Shown here piece after piece: positions 23,623-32,128 of a DNA stretch of 32,128 nt. The number at the start of each line of letters is the position of its first letter. The first letter of the stretch is position 1. The position numbers and the translations under genes were made by a program. The DNA comes from Candidatus Aminicenantota bacterium (GTDB taxonomy: Bacteria > Acidobacteriota > Aminicenantia > Aminicenantales > Aminicenantaceae): the NCBI GenBank assembly GCA_020348385.1, contig CP070750.1, forward strand, positions 2,448,318 to 2,480,445, read 5' to 3'. The notes under the pieces were generated by a model. The model saw only the letters and a list, made by a program, of their open reading frames with translations. It made no database searches and was not told the DNA's origin.

Positions 23623-24930
23623 TTATTGACGAGAAACCTCTCTGATGTGCCTCTGATGTTCGAGACAGTCGATTAAAAGGTGACACATGATCCGGATTCC
23701 AAGAACAATACTCCGCTCGTCGGGATTAAAATAAGGGCTGTGCAGGGGTGCCATGGATGGTTTTTCAGGGTCTTTAACACCGAGGAAAAAGTAAAAACCC
23801 GGTATTTTTTGGGAGAAATAAGAAAAATCCTCGGCAACCATCTGAGGTTTTATATCTCGAACGTTCCCCTCCCCCAGGGTTCGGGAAAGGGTAGGAGCTA
23901 GGATCGAGGCCAGATCAGGATGGTTGTACAAAGGAGGGGTCCCTTTTTTGTAATGGAAGGCATAACTCGCGCCGAACGATTGGGTGACGCCGCGTACCAC
24001 ATCCTCGATCAGTCGGGGTATCTTTTTCCTGTTCGTCTCGCTGAGGGTTCTGATGGTTCCTTCTACGGTCACCTTTTCTGCGATAATATTGGCCCTTGTC
24101 CCCCCGGCAATTTTTCCGATGGTAACGACCACAGGGTCTGTCGGATCCACAGCTCGACTCACAATGGATTGAAGACTGACGATGACCTGGGAGGAAAGAG
24201 CAATTGCATCTATGCCCTCATGGGGCCGTGCGGCATGAGAACTTTTACCTTCGATGACGATCTGGAACCCATCGGAGCTAGCCATGATCGGGCCAGGAGA
24301 GAAGTAAACTTGACCGACGTTTTCCGGCCAAACGTGAAGACCAAGAATTGCGCGAATCGGTGGGTTTTCCAAAACTCCCTCCTGGATCATGGCGTCTGCT
24401 CCTCCTGCTTCACCCGTAGGAGCGCCTTCTTCTGCGGGCTGAAAGATGAACTTGATGTTCCCGTTGATTTTTTCTTTGAGAGCGGTCATGACCTTAGCGG
24501 TTCCAAGGGCGATGGCAACGTGAATGTCATGGCCACATGCGTGCATGACTCCAGGGTTGAGAGAATTGAATGACAAATCGGTCAGTTCTTGAATCGGGAG
24601 GGCATCCATATCTGCACGTAAGCCAACGGTCAATCCTTGCTCCGCCCCTCGCAATAATCCCGTCACTCCCGTTTTGGCTATGCCGGATTTGACCTCGAGG
24701 CCAAAAGAGAGGAGCCTTGAAGCAATCAAGTTGGCGGTCTCGAATTCCCGATTTCCCAATTCCGGATTCATGTGGAGAAAACGTCTCGTACGGATGATTT
24801 CGGCCTTGTGTTTTTGAATTTCTTGGTCGATCAAGCGGGCTGTTTGGGAATCTACGCCTATTCCCTTAAGGAACATTGCGAGAAAGCTGATCAGAATAGC
24901 AAGGAATCTGATCATATGATTTTTACTCAT
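23623..24930 (-). CDS. Exported M20-family amidohydrolase
   Basis: A 435-aa metallopeptidase of the M20D group (hippurate hydrolase, N-acyl-amino-acid or IAA-amino-acid hydrolase type). Metal-binding residues are in HACGHD (130-135, Cys132 and His134), QPAEEG (Glu167/Glu168), GLHVWP (His199) and near the C terminus (PLHSPYFNPDE). The N terminus (MIRFLAILISFLAMFLKGIG) looks like a signal peptide, so the enzyme likely works in the periplasm on N-acylated amino acids or small peptides. No ribosome binding site precedes the ATG at 24930, but a TTGACA-N17-TAAGAT promoter ends 6 bases before it. The upstream gene is the mutase and comEC follows 14 bases downstream. The substrate cannot be named. 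Confidence 0.9.
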   Translation of the reverse strand: MSKNHMIRFLAILISFLAMFLKGIGVDSQTARLIDQEIQKHKAEIIRTRRFLHMNPELGNREFETANLIASRLLSFGLEVKSGIAKTGVTGLLRGAEQGLTVGLRADMDALPIQELTDLSFNSLNPGVMHACGHDIHVAIALGTAKVMTALKEKINGNIKFIFQPAEEGAPTGEAGGADAMIQEGVLENPPIRAILGLHVWPENVGQVYFSPGPIMASSDGFQIVIEGKSSHAARPHEGIDAIALSSQVIVSLQSIVSRAVDPTDPVVVTIGKIAGGTRANIIAEKVTVEGTIRTLSETNRKKIPRLIEDVVRGVTQSFGASYAFHYKKGTPPLYNHPDLASILAPTLSRTLGEGNVRDIKPQMVAEDFSYFSQKIPGFYFFLGVKDPEKPSMAPLHSPYFNPDERSIVLGIRIMCHLLIDCLEHQRHIREVSRQ

Positions 24931-24936
24931 GGATTA

Positions 24937-24965
24937 ATCTTAGGTTTGCTGTTTTGGAATGTCAA
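24937..24965 (-). promoter_or_regulatory. Promoter placing transcription start at the amidohydrolase ATG
   Basis: On the minus strand: a perfect TTGACA (24965-24960), 17 bases, TAAGAT (24942-24937), then 6 bases and the ATG at 24930. It lies in the 44-base gap after the mutase stop codon. This predicts a leaderless transcript for the amidohydrolase-comEC pair. Confidence 0.65.
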
Positions 24966-24974
24966 CAATCTATA

Positions 24975-26576
24975 TCAGATGCTGACGTTTTCCTGATATG
25001 TTCCGTAGACTTCTCTGAGGGTAGCCGCCATTTCTTCCAATGTGGCCAATGATCGAACAGCCTCCAAGATTTGAGGAAAGATGTTCCGCCCCCCTTTGGC
25101 AGCCAGCTTGAGAGCGTGGAGGTGCTGTTTGACTTGATTTTCCGATCTTTCTTTCCTCACGCGTTTCAATCTTTCCACCTGGTTTTTTTCCACCTCTTCG
25201 GGAGGAGAATAGAGATGGAAATCAATCTTTTCCGTTGTGTCTGTGAACGCATTAAGAGAAACGATGATTTGTTTTTTTTCTTCTACATGTTTTTGATAGC
25301 GATAGGCGCTTTCCTGGATTTCTTTTTGCACATAACCGGTTTCAATGGCTTTTCCCATCCCTCCCAAATCTTCGATTTTCCGCAAGTATTCGAGGACTTT
25401 CTCTTCGATTTGATTGGTCAGAGTTTCCAGAAAATACCCCCCCCCGAGAGGATCCACACAATCGGCCACACCGCTTTCAAATGCGATGATCTGTTGTGTA
25501 CGCAGAGCAATCTGAGCGGATTTTTCGCTGGGCAGGGCCAGAGCCTCGTCCCTGGAATTGGTATGGAGAGATTGTGTGCCGCCGAGAACGGCGGCCAGGG
25601 CTTGAAGAGCGACACGAACGACATTGTTTTCGGGTTCCTGGGAGACTAAAGTCACCCCGCTAGTCTGTGTATGGAATCGGAATCGCCAAGAAACAGGATC
25701 CTTTGCCTTAAAAGAGGTCTTCATGATTCTGGCCCATATTCTCCGGGCCGCACGGAACTTGGCTATTTCTTCCATAAAGTTGTTGTGGGCGGCGAGGAAA
25801 AAGGAAAGACGGGGAGCGATATCATCGATATCCAGTCCAGCCTGTGTGGCTACCTTGATGTATTCGATGGCATTGGCAAATGTGAATGCCAACTCTTGGA
25901 CGGCCGTAGCTCCTGCCTCACGGATGTGATATCCGCTGATGCTCATCGTGTTCAATTGGGGAACATTTGTGTGACAAAAACTCAGAGTGTCCGTGATTAT
26001 CTTGAGTGATGGCTTCGGAGGATAAATGTACGTCCCTCGAGCGATATATTCTTTGAGAATATCGTTTTGGATAGTTCCCCTGAGTTTTTCCCATGCGATT
26101 CCTCTTGTTTCAGCCAAGACCAAGTACATCGCAAGGATGATGGCAGCGGTTGCGTTTATCGTCATCGATACGCTGACTTCATCCAGAGGAATATCGGAAA
26201 AAAGCGCTTCCATATCCCGTAACGAGTCGATGGCAACACCGACCTTTCCCACCTCTCCATGTGCTTGAGGGTGATCGGAATCGAGTCCGATCTGTGTGGG
26301 AAGGTCGAAGGCCACACTCAATCCGGTTTGCCCTTGAGAGAGGAGAAAACGATATCTCTTATTGGATTCTTCGGCTGTCGCGAACCCGGCATACTGTCGC
26401 ATGGTCCACAGCTTTCCCCGATACATGTTGGGATACGGTCCCCTCGTGAACGGATATTCTCCCGGGTGACCAAGGGATTCTTCAGGATTAAAATCAGCGA
26501 GGTCTTTATCGGTGTAGATATTCTTGACCTCGATTTGAGAGGAGGTCAGGTTCTTTTTTTTTCTCTCCTTATTCAT
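24975..26576 (-). CDS. mcmA: Methylmalonyl-CoA mutase, large-subunit catalytic domain
   Basis: A 533-aa stand-alone catalytic (TIM-barrel) part of a B12-dependent acyl-CoA mutase, interconverting (R)-methylmalonyl-CoA and succinyl-CoA. Matches to the Propionibacterium enzyme include [62 protein letters not shown] and [10 protein letters not shown]. Tyr62 of RQY and Arg180 of ARGTY correspond to the Tyr89/Arg207 pair that marks methylmalonyl rather than isobutyryl specificity. The protein ends before the cobalamin-binding domain, so a separate small subunit must exist elsewhere. A GTG at 26582 is the alternative start. It follows enolase by 23 bases. The propionate or succinate direction cannot be told. 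Confidence 0.92.
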   Translation of the reverse strand: MNKERKKKNLTSSQIEVKNIYTDKDLADFNPEESLGHPGEYPFTRGPYPNMYRGKLWTMRQYAGFATAEESNKRYRFLLSQGQTGLSVAFDLPTQIGLDSDHPQAHGEVGKVGVAIDSLRDMEALFSDIPLDEVSVSMTINATAAIILAMYLVLAETRGIAWEKLRGTIQNDILKEYIARGTYIYPPKPSLKIITDTLSFCHTNVPQLNTMSISGYHIREAGATAVQELAFTFANAIEYIKVATQAGLDIDDIAPRLSFFLAAHNNFMEEIAKFRAARRIWARIMKTSFKAKDPVSWRFRFHTQTSGVTLVSQEPENNVVRVALQALAAVLGGTQSLHTNSRDEALALPSEKSAQIALRTQQIIAFESGVADCVDPLGGGYFLETLTNQIEEKVLEYLRKIEDLGGMGKAIETGYVQKEIQESAYRYQKHVEEKKQIIVSLNAFTDTTEKIDFHLYSPPEEVEKNQVERLKRVRKERSENQVKQHLHALKLAAKGGRNIFPQILEAVRSLATLEEMAATLREVYGTYQENVSI

Positions 26577-26599
26577 TTCCACAACTTGGAGAGCTCCGA

Positions 26600-27931
<1,332 letters not shown>

Positions 27932-27970
27932 TTATTCTTAGAACAGTTAGTATCTTCGATGAAGAGGGGA

Positions 27971-28297
27971 TTATTTCTCTGAGGGCATTTCTTCCTTAGC
28001 AACATCTTCAGGTCTTTTGGAGAGTTCTTTCTTTTTTTTGTCGACGAATTCTTTTATGGCGTCGATTCCTTCTGTGGTCTTCTCTTTGACGACTTTTATC
28101 CCCTTTTCGGCTTCTTTAGCGATTCTGTCATAACTTTCCTTTGCTTTTTCTCCGGTTTTCACAGCGGAATCTTGGACTTTTTTTCGTGTTTCGGCACCAC
28201 TTGCCGGTGCGAACAGAACTCCCAAGATAAATCCAGTGGCTGTCCCGATGAGAAAGGAGAGAGTGACTTCAAGAGCACTAGAACCTTTATCTGACAT
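27971..28297 (-). CDS. YtxH-domain small membrane protein
   Basis: A 108-aa protein with one N-terminal membrane helix rich in Gly and Ala (ALEVTLSFLIGTATGFILGVLFAPASG, about 8-34), the hallmark of the YtxH/gas-vesicle-protein-like family, followed by a lysine/glutamate-rich amphipathic coiled tail. The ribosome binding site GGAGG is 7 bases before ATG 28297. Its start overlaps by 11 bases the end of the DUF948 gene upstream, and DUF948 plus YtxH is a recurrent pair (ytxG-ytxH in Bacillus). The role is unknown, perhaps in envelope stress. Confidence 0.85.
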   Translation of the reverse strand: MSDKGSSALEVTLSFLIGTATGFILGVLFAPASGAETRKKVQDSAVKTGEKAKESYDRIAKEAEKGIKVVKEKTTEGIDAIKEFVDKKKKELSKRPEDVAKEEMPSEK

Positions 28298-28658
28298 TTT
28301 TTTCCTCCTTGAATTTTTTCGCTTGCCGCCAGCCTATACGCAGCAATGGAAATAAAAAAGGCCAATATTTTGAGCTCGGTCTCAATAATTTTGTTGTCAC
28401 AAACCAGGCTATCTCTGAAATGCTAACGGCTGTCTTTTTTGAGGCCTGAACCAGCTCGCCCACATCCTCAATTTTTGATTGGAGAAGCCGGCTTGTCTCC
28501 CTTGTCTCTCCGACTAGCATTTTAAACTCGATGAGAGTCTCTTCAGCTTCACGCGCTGTTTTACGGAGTTGTCTCAGCAAGTTGACCAGGAAGGTGACAG
28601 CGACGACCACAGCAATCGTGGTAACGAGCAGCAAAAATTGGTTGAGGGTTAGCGGCAT
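28287..28658 (-). CDS. DUF948-type membrane-anchored coiled-coil protein
   Basis: A 123-aa protein starting MPLTLNQFLLLVTTIAVVVAV, with one membrane helix (about 5-27), then a charged helical region (LRQLRKTAREAEETLIEFKMLVGETRETSRLLQSKIEDVGELV) characteristic of DUF948/YtxG, then a short hydrophobic segment. The longer open frame running upstream to 29024 crosses a C-rich tract and part of another gene and is rejected. No ribosome binding site is visible. A TTGACA-N17-TATCTA promoter lies 9 bases before the ATG. Pairing with the YtxH gene downstream supports the call. Confidence 0.75.
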   Translation of the reverse strand: MPLTLNQFLLLVTTIAVVVAVTFLVNLLRQLRKTAREAEETLIEFKMLVGETRETSRLLQSKIEDVGELVQASKKTAVSISEIAWFVTTKLLRPSSKYWPFLFPLLRIGWRQAKKFKEEKNVR

Positions 28659-28667
28659 TGTAATACA

Positions 28668-28696
28668 TAGATAAAATAAAAACCCGGTTTTGTCAA
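28668..28696 (-). promoter_or_regulatory. Promoter upstream of the DUF948-YtxH pair
   Basis: On the minus strand: a perfect TTGACA (28696-28691), a 17-base spacer and a weak -10 TATCTA (28673-28668), only 9 bases before the ATG at 28658. Predicted leader is 0-3 bases. Confidence 0.5.
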
Positions 28697-28711
28697 ATAG
28701 AGCGGACCAAT

Positions 28712-28760
28712 CCACCCCACTGCCAACCCTTCCCGCCCCAGCCGCCGACCCACCCCACCC
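28712..28760 (-). other. G-quadruplex-capable tract upstream of the DUF948 gene
   Basis: The plus strand is a 49-base run of C-blocks, so the minus strand carries seven runs of three or more G within about 49 bases: GGGTGGGGTGGG, then GGGGCGGGAAGGG, then GGGG. Loops are 1-8 bases. It lies just upstream of the -35 box of the DUF948 gene. The surrounding 28659-28884 gap has no gene that I can support; composition is unlike the flanking AT-rich DNA. Confidence 0.6.
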
Positions 28761-28884
28761 ATGCCATATAGTAGGAAGATGTGGTCCTGCAACGACTGGT
28801 GCGAAAAATGAAATGGCGTGGTAATCTCTGGAGTTTGCCTCACTGAGTTCCCAAAAGAAGATTTTATGAATAATCCAGTTTGGG

Positions 28885-29463
28885 TTATTTCCAGAGGATT
28901 TTTTGTAAATGTTCCAAGTCGAATTCTTCTGAGATTTTCTCCAGAGTGTGGGTGAGTTCGTCTTCTCTCTTATGTTGGATGGCTTGTTCCCATTTTTCCA
29001 AACAGGTCGTCGGGATGAACACATGGTCTTTTTTTGTCAGACGGTTTATTCCTTTGAGTGCCTGCCAGTGTGTGATCATCAAGAGGGCCAGAACACCGAA
29101 AAAAACATTTGGCCCTGGCAGAATGGCAGCAATGCCACTGATTGGAAGAAGAATGAATTCTCCAATGAGGAGAAGTATATGTTTGGTTCTCTGCCTTTGG
29201 AGGAAAAAGAAAAACCGAACCTTTATGCGTTGCTCTGTGCAACGACCTGAATACAAAATCTCGACTTGATTACCTTTCGCCTGCAAAACCTGCTCGAAGG
29301 CCTGTTCTTGAACGAGGATTTTTCGGGGCAGTAACATGAGCTTTTGTCTGGCTTTTTCCCAGACTTCTTTCCAACGGGAAAACTTAACTTGGATTTGGTA
29401 AAAAGGCCCGACAGAAAAGTACCTGTATTTTTCGCGGTAATCCTTAACAAATAAGAAACGCAT
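28885..29463 (-). CDS. Membrane protein resembling mitochondrial K+/H+ exchange-related family
   Basis: A 192-aa protein with one clear hydrophobic region (about 94-132) containing LLPISGIAAILPGPNVFFG and then THWQALKGINRL. This block resembles the eukaryotic mitochondrial K+-H+ exchange-related family, which also occurs in scattered bacteria; I am working from memory of that motif. The N-terminal half is basic and soluble and the C-terminal half is a charged helix. No ribosome binding site is seen apart from AGGG at the start; a TTGTTT-N16-TAAAAT element ends 7 bases before the ATG. Ion transport is an inference from the family name and has not been shown. Confidence 0.6.
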   Translation of the reverse strand: MRFLFVKDYREKYRYFSVGPFYQIQVKFSRWKEVWEKARQKLMLLPRKILVQEQAFEQVLQAKGNQVEILYSGRCTEQRIKVRFFFFLQRQRTKHILLLIGEFILLPISGIAAILPGPNVFFGVLALLMITHWQALKGINRLTKKDHVFIPTTCLEKWEQAIQHKREDELTHTLEKISEEFDLEHLQKILWK

Positions 29464-29470
29464 TTTCCCT

Positions 29471-29498
29471 ATTTTAACAATTTAATAAAAAGAAACAA
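29471..29498 (-). promoter_or_regulatory. Possible promoter of the 29463 gene
   Basis: On the minus strand: TTGTTT (29498-29493), 16 bases, TAAAAT (29476-29471), then AGGGAAA and the ATG at 29463. The -35 is weak and the region is AT-rich, so a chance match is possible. Confidence 0.35.
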
Positions 29499-29585
29499 AC
29501 ACAACCGGCTATGTATAATCGAATGTGGCATTATGATAAAGATAAACTCAAAAGGATAGTAATATTGTGAACGAATAATTCAGGG

Positions 29586-30578
29586 TTAGCGGCGTTTGTT
29601 GAGGAGGTAGATGAAAAAAGGAGCGCCGACAGCAGCCGTTATGATGCCGATCGGAAGTTCCGATCCTGATAGGATGGTCCTTGCCAGCAAGTCGCAGAAC
29701 ATCAAAAAGACTCCACCCATGATGGAGGAGAAAAAAAAGAGATATCTGTGATCGGGACCGATTAGAATACGAACCCAATGGGGAACGATCAAACCGACAA
29801 ATCCGATAATACCGCTTACCGAAACGGATGAAGATGCCAGCAAAGTGGAAAGCGCCAAAAAGATTTTTCGTGTCCGATTGACGGAACACCCTAGGGATTG
29901 GGCGATTTCGTCTCCCAAAACGATAAGGTTCATATCCTTAGCCAGCCACTGGGAGATAAGAAAACAGAGGATAAAGGTGGGAAAAATGACCCGGAAATGA
30001 TTCCAGTCAGCCAAGTGAAAACTGCCCAGAAGCCAAAACACCGCTTGTTCGAAAGATTCGGACTTGAAGAAGATCAGGAAAGAGGTTAAAGACGAAGCCA
30101 GAGCTCCAGCTGCAATTCCTGTCAGAAGCAAAGTCTCTACCTTAAAAACACCTTTTCTCTGGGAAAGAATATACACTAGGGAGACAATGGCAAATCCGGA
30201 ACCAAAGGCCAAGATATTCTGCATGGAGAATCCCAAAAAGCTCATGTTCAATCCCAGGATGAGGGCCAAAACAGCACCAAAAGAGGATCCTGACGAGACG
30301 CCGACCACAAACGGACCAGCCATAGGGTTTTGAAAGTATCCTTGCAGAATGGCCCCTGAGAGGGAGAGGCATGAGCCCACCAAAAAGGCCAGAAGGGCCC
30401 GGGAAAGCCGTAGGTGTATGAAAATCTGGGCATATGTTTGGTCATTGGATGCCAGAAAGTTCCAAAGATCGGTGAAACTCGTTTTGACAGAGCCTTTCAC
30501 TAAGGATACATAAAGCCCTGCGATCAGAAGAAAAAGCAAAATAAGGAGGAGTCGAATCCTTTTCCTCTGCTGAATCAT
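29586..30578 (-). CDS. btuC: FecCD/BtuC-type ABC importer permease
   Basis: A 330-aa inner-membrane permease of the BtuC/FecCD family, with about ten hydrophobic segments and the conserved blocks LRLSRALLAFLVGSCLSLSGAILQGYFQNPMAGPFVVGVSSG-like and GFVGLIVPHWVRILIGPDH (the helices that contact the ATPase). The start ATG at 30578 overlaps the binding-protein stop (ATGA). The open frame running on to 30740 is only another frame of that gene. Family transporters carry cobalamin, haem or ferric siderophores. Cobalamin is favoured here because a B12-dependent mutase lies nearby, but sequence alone does not decide. Confidence 0.9.
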   Translation of the reverse strand: MIQQRKRIRLLLILLFLLIAGLYVSLVKGSVKTSFTDLWNFLASNDQTYAQIFIHLRLSRALLAFLVGSCLSLSGAILQGYFQNPMAGPFVVGVSSGSSFGAVLALILGLNMSFLGFSMQNILAFGSGFAIVSLVYILSQRKGVFKVETLLLTGIAAGALASSLTSFLIFFKSESFEQAVFWLLGSFHLADWNHFRVIFPTFILCFLISQWLAKDMNLIVLGDEIAQSLGCSVNRTRKIFLALSTLLASSSVSVSGIIGFVGLIVPHWVRILIGPDHRYLFFFSSIMGGVFLMFCDLLARTILSGSELPIGIITAAVGAPFFIYLLNKRR

Positions 30579-31492
30579 TGGCCATCCTTCAGAATGGAGG
30601 GATGCAGGATGCGGACGAGCTGGTCGAAGGCCTGGAATAATCTGGGCCCCGGTCGGGTGATCAAATCTTCGTTTAAAAAATAGATGTTTCCCTTTTGTAC
30701 TGCCAGGATGCTTTCTAGATGGGCCTCCTTTGTGAACCATGTTTTAACTTCAAGAAAATCAGAGTTTGACTTTCCTATGACAACGATATATTCAGGATTT
30801 TGATGGATGAGTTCCTCTCGATTGTAGCTAAACCAAGCTCTCGGAATCCCGCCTGCAGCATTCACTCCTTTGGCCTTCAAGACCAGATCATTCAAAAAAC
30901 ATTTTTTTCCGCAAGTCCAAAGCCCTTTCCCGTAAAGGTTGAAGAAAACCTTTGGCCTTGTTTCCACACTTTTCAAGGATTGTACTATTTTGTTGAGATT
31001 CTCACGCAAAGGGATGATGAGGCTCTCTGCAGCTTTTTCTTTTCGTGTGATTTGACCTATCTTAAGGATGAGATCAAAAACGGATTCCAGGGTTGTCCCT
31101 TCTTCCAGGACAAAAACGGGCAAATCAAGGTCTTTGAGACGATGGACCACGCTCAACGGATTTCCCCGGAATGCAATAATGAGGTCCGGTCGAAGATCGA
31201 TGATCTTTTCCAAATCAGGGTCGACTAAACCTCCGATAAGGTTTTTTGTTTGTGCCTGTTTTGGGTAGTTGCAATAGCGGGTCACTCCGATGATTTTATT
31301 TTCAAGGCCTAGGGCAAACAGTATCTCTGTGACATTCGGGGCAAGGGAAATGATTCTCTGGGGTGGATCTCCGAGGACATGTGTGTGGCCCATATCATCT
31401 TTGATGGTCAGGCTTTGGTTGCCTAGGGCGGTGATATCAAGGATGAACAGAAGGCATAAAGCCAAAGTTTTGCAATTCTTTAACCTTCTCAT
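30575..31492 (-). CDS. btuF: Periplasmic substrate-binding protein, BtuF/FecB type
   Basis: A 305-aa class III solute-binding protein. It has a signal peptide (about 1-24, ALCLLFILDITALG) and then the family start DDMGHTHVLGDPPQRIISLAPNVTEILFALG, VTRYCNYP, and LIGGLVDPDLEKIIDLRPDLII. These blocks are strongly BtuF-like: TEI(L)FALG and GVTRYCNYP resemble cobalamin-binding members more than siderophore-binding ones. No lipobox Cys follows the signal sequence. It is coupled by ATGA overlaps to both the ATPase gene upstream and the permease downstream. Cobalamin is the likely ligand; haem or a corrinoid precursor are alternatives. Confidence 0.87.
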   Translation of the reverse strand: MRRLKNCKTLALCLLFILDITALGNQSLTIKDDMGHTHVLGDPPQRIISLAPNVTEILFALGLENKIIGVTRYCNYPKQAQTKNLIGGLVDPDLEKIIDLRPDLIIAFRGNPLSVVHRLKDLDLPVFVLEEGTTLESVFDLILKIGQITRKEKAAESLIIPLRENLNKIVQSLKSVETRPKVFFNLYGKGLWTCGKKCFLNDLVLKAKGVNAAGGIPRAWFSYNREELIHQNPEYIVVIGKSNSDFLEVKTWFTKEAHLESILAVQKGNIYFLNEDLITRPGPRLFQAFDQLVRILHPSILKDGQ

Positions 31493-32128
31493 TCTGGTTT
31501 CTTAAATGTCAGAGAAATCTCGGGGAGGCCAGAGTGAAGATTTTTCCTCACGTCCACATCGGTGTGGAAAACTTCTTGAATAGTCAACTTTGTGATGAGT
31601 TCGTTGGGAGATCCCAAAGAATGGATTCTACCATTTCTCAGGAAGAGAAGCCTTTGGGAATATGGAATGGCTAGATTGATATTGTGCTCGGCGGTGAGTA
31701 TGGTTTTGTGTTTTTCTACCTGTAATCGCTTCAGGATTTGATAGATTTCCACCTGATAATTGATATCAAGATGGGCGCTGGGTTCATCCAGGAACAGGAG
31801 TGGAGTGTCCTGTGCTAAAGCCCGTGCGATGAAAACGCGTTGCCTTTCTCCTCCGCTGAGGTGGGCGAGATTTTTATCTTTAAGCTGGGTGGTTTTGGTC
31901 AGACTCATGATTTCTTCGATGATGCTTTTATCTGCAGCTGTCAAACTGGTGAATTTTCCTTGATGGACATATCTGCCCATCAAAATGATTTCCTCGACAG
32001 TGAATTCGAAAGAGCCCTCGAACAATTGGGGGACATAAGCCATTTTTTGGGCCAATTCCCTGGGTTTGTATGTCGACAGCTCCTTGCCGTCTACTGAGAT
32101 CTTCCCTGATTTATCCCTCAGGAGACCT
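31489..32128 (-). CDS. btuD: ABC importer ATPase, BtuD/FecE type, 5'-truncated by window edge
   Basis: The C-terminal 212 or so residues of the ATPase that powers the importer. The frame is open to the last base of the window, so the start and the Walker A motif lie outside. Visible are the Q-loop (AYVPQ), the signature LSGGERQRV, Walker B LLFLDEPSAHLD and the switch histidine in TAEHNINLA. Gene order is ATPase, binding protein, permease, joined by 4-base ATGA overlaps. Any promoter or cobalamin riboswitch for the operon would be beyond 32128. Confidence 0.92.
   Translation of the reverse strand, partial: GLLRDKSGKISVDGKELSTYKPRELAQKMAYVPQLFEGSFEFTVEEIILMGRYVHQGKFTSLTAADKSIIEEIMSLTKTTQLKDKNLAHLSGGERQRVFIARALAQDTPLLFLDEPSAHLDINYQVEIYQILKRLQVEKHKTILTAEHNINLAIPYSQRLLFLRNGRIHSLGSPNELITKLTIQEVFHTDVDVRKNLHSGLPEISLTFKKPE

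Noticed and set aside
23920..24573. 217-codon open frame on the plus strand opposite the M20 amidohydrolase
   Set aside because: The opposite strand encodes all metal-binding motifs of the M20 family and this frame matches nothing.
28659..29024. N-terminal extension of the DUF948 protein through the C-rich tract
   Set aside because: It would overlap the 28885-29463 gene by 140 bases and has low-complexity composition; the membrane helix starts at 28658.
31900..32128. Cobalamin riboswitch for the importer operon
   Set aside because: The window ends inside the ATPase gene, so the operon leader is not present and no B12-box-like sequence was seen elsewhere.

Overview
The window is a stretch of ordinary chromosome from a Gram-negative (diderm), apparently LPS-making bacterium. 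Nothing in it looks like a prophage, plasmid, CRISPR array, tRNA or rRNA. The mix of genes (a large secreted VPS10/sortilin-type Asp-box protein, a GspG-like type IV pilin, a UXS-type decarboxylase, a cobalamin-dependent mutase, many poorly known lipoprotein or coiled-coil genes) fits Acidobacteriota or Aminicenantota. This assignment is an inference from gene style, not from a marker gene.

Layout. (1) 1-4600, plus strand: type IV pilus genes: a 5'-truncated pilC, a pilS-like kinase, a pilR-like sigma-54 activator and a pilin gene. The pilin gene has a textbook -24/-12 promoter and two upstream TGTC-type palindromes, and is followed by a strong terminator. (2) 4600-6020, plus strand: a REP-like 51-bp palindrome, plsC and a gmhA-like SIS isomerase. 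(3) 6017-11661, minus strand: flotillin, then an aspartate aminotransferase fused to a PEPCK/HPr-kinase-like NTPase domain, then a divergent ATP-type PEP carboxykinase. This reads as an aspartate -> oxaloacetate -> PEP module. (4) 11864-16213, minus strand: a tight envelope operon in the order lpxK, lpxL-family acyltransferase, rph, UDP-glucuronate decarboxylase, GT2 glycosyltransferase. (5) 16355-21138: a secreted Asp-box protein, a structured 250-bp gap, a predicted lipoprotein and a convergent secreted coiled-coil protein. (6) 21224-27901, minus strand: enolase, methylmalonyl-CoA mutase catalytic subunit, M20 amidohydrolase, comEC. (7) 27971-29463, minus strand: a DUF948/YtxH pair and a membrane protein resembling the mitochondrial K+/H+ exchange-related family. 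(8) 29586-32128, minus strand: a cobalamin/iron-type ABC importer with ATPase (cut by the window edge), binding protein and permease.

How the genes work together. The pilus block is a self-contained sensor-regulator-target circuit. plsC, the heptose isomerase and the lpxK operon all serve the envelope. The mutase needs adenosylcobalamin, which the importer at the right end could supply. The most unusual items are the aminotransferase-NTPase fusion next to a PEPCK, the Glu-for-Gly change in the LpxK P-loop, a G-quadruplex-capable tract upstream of the DUF948 gene, and several genes whose best promoter puts the transcription start at the start codon, suggesting leaderless mRNAs.
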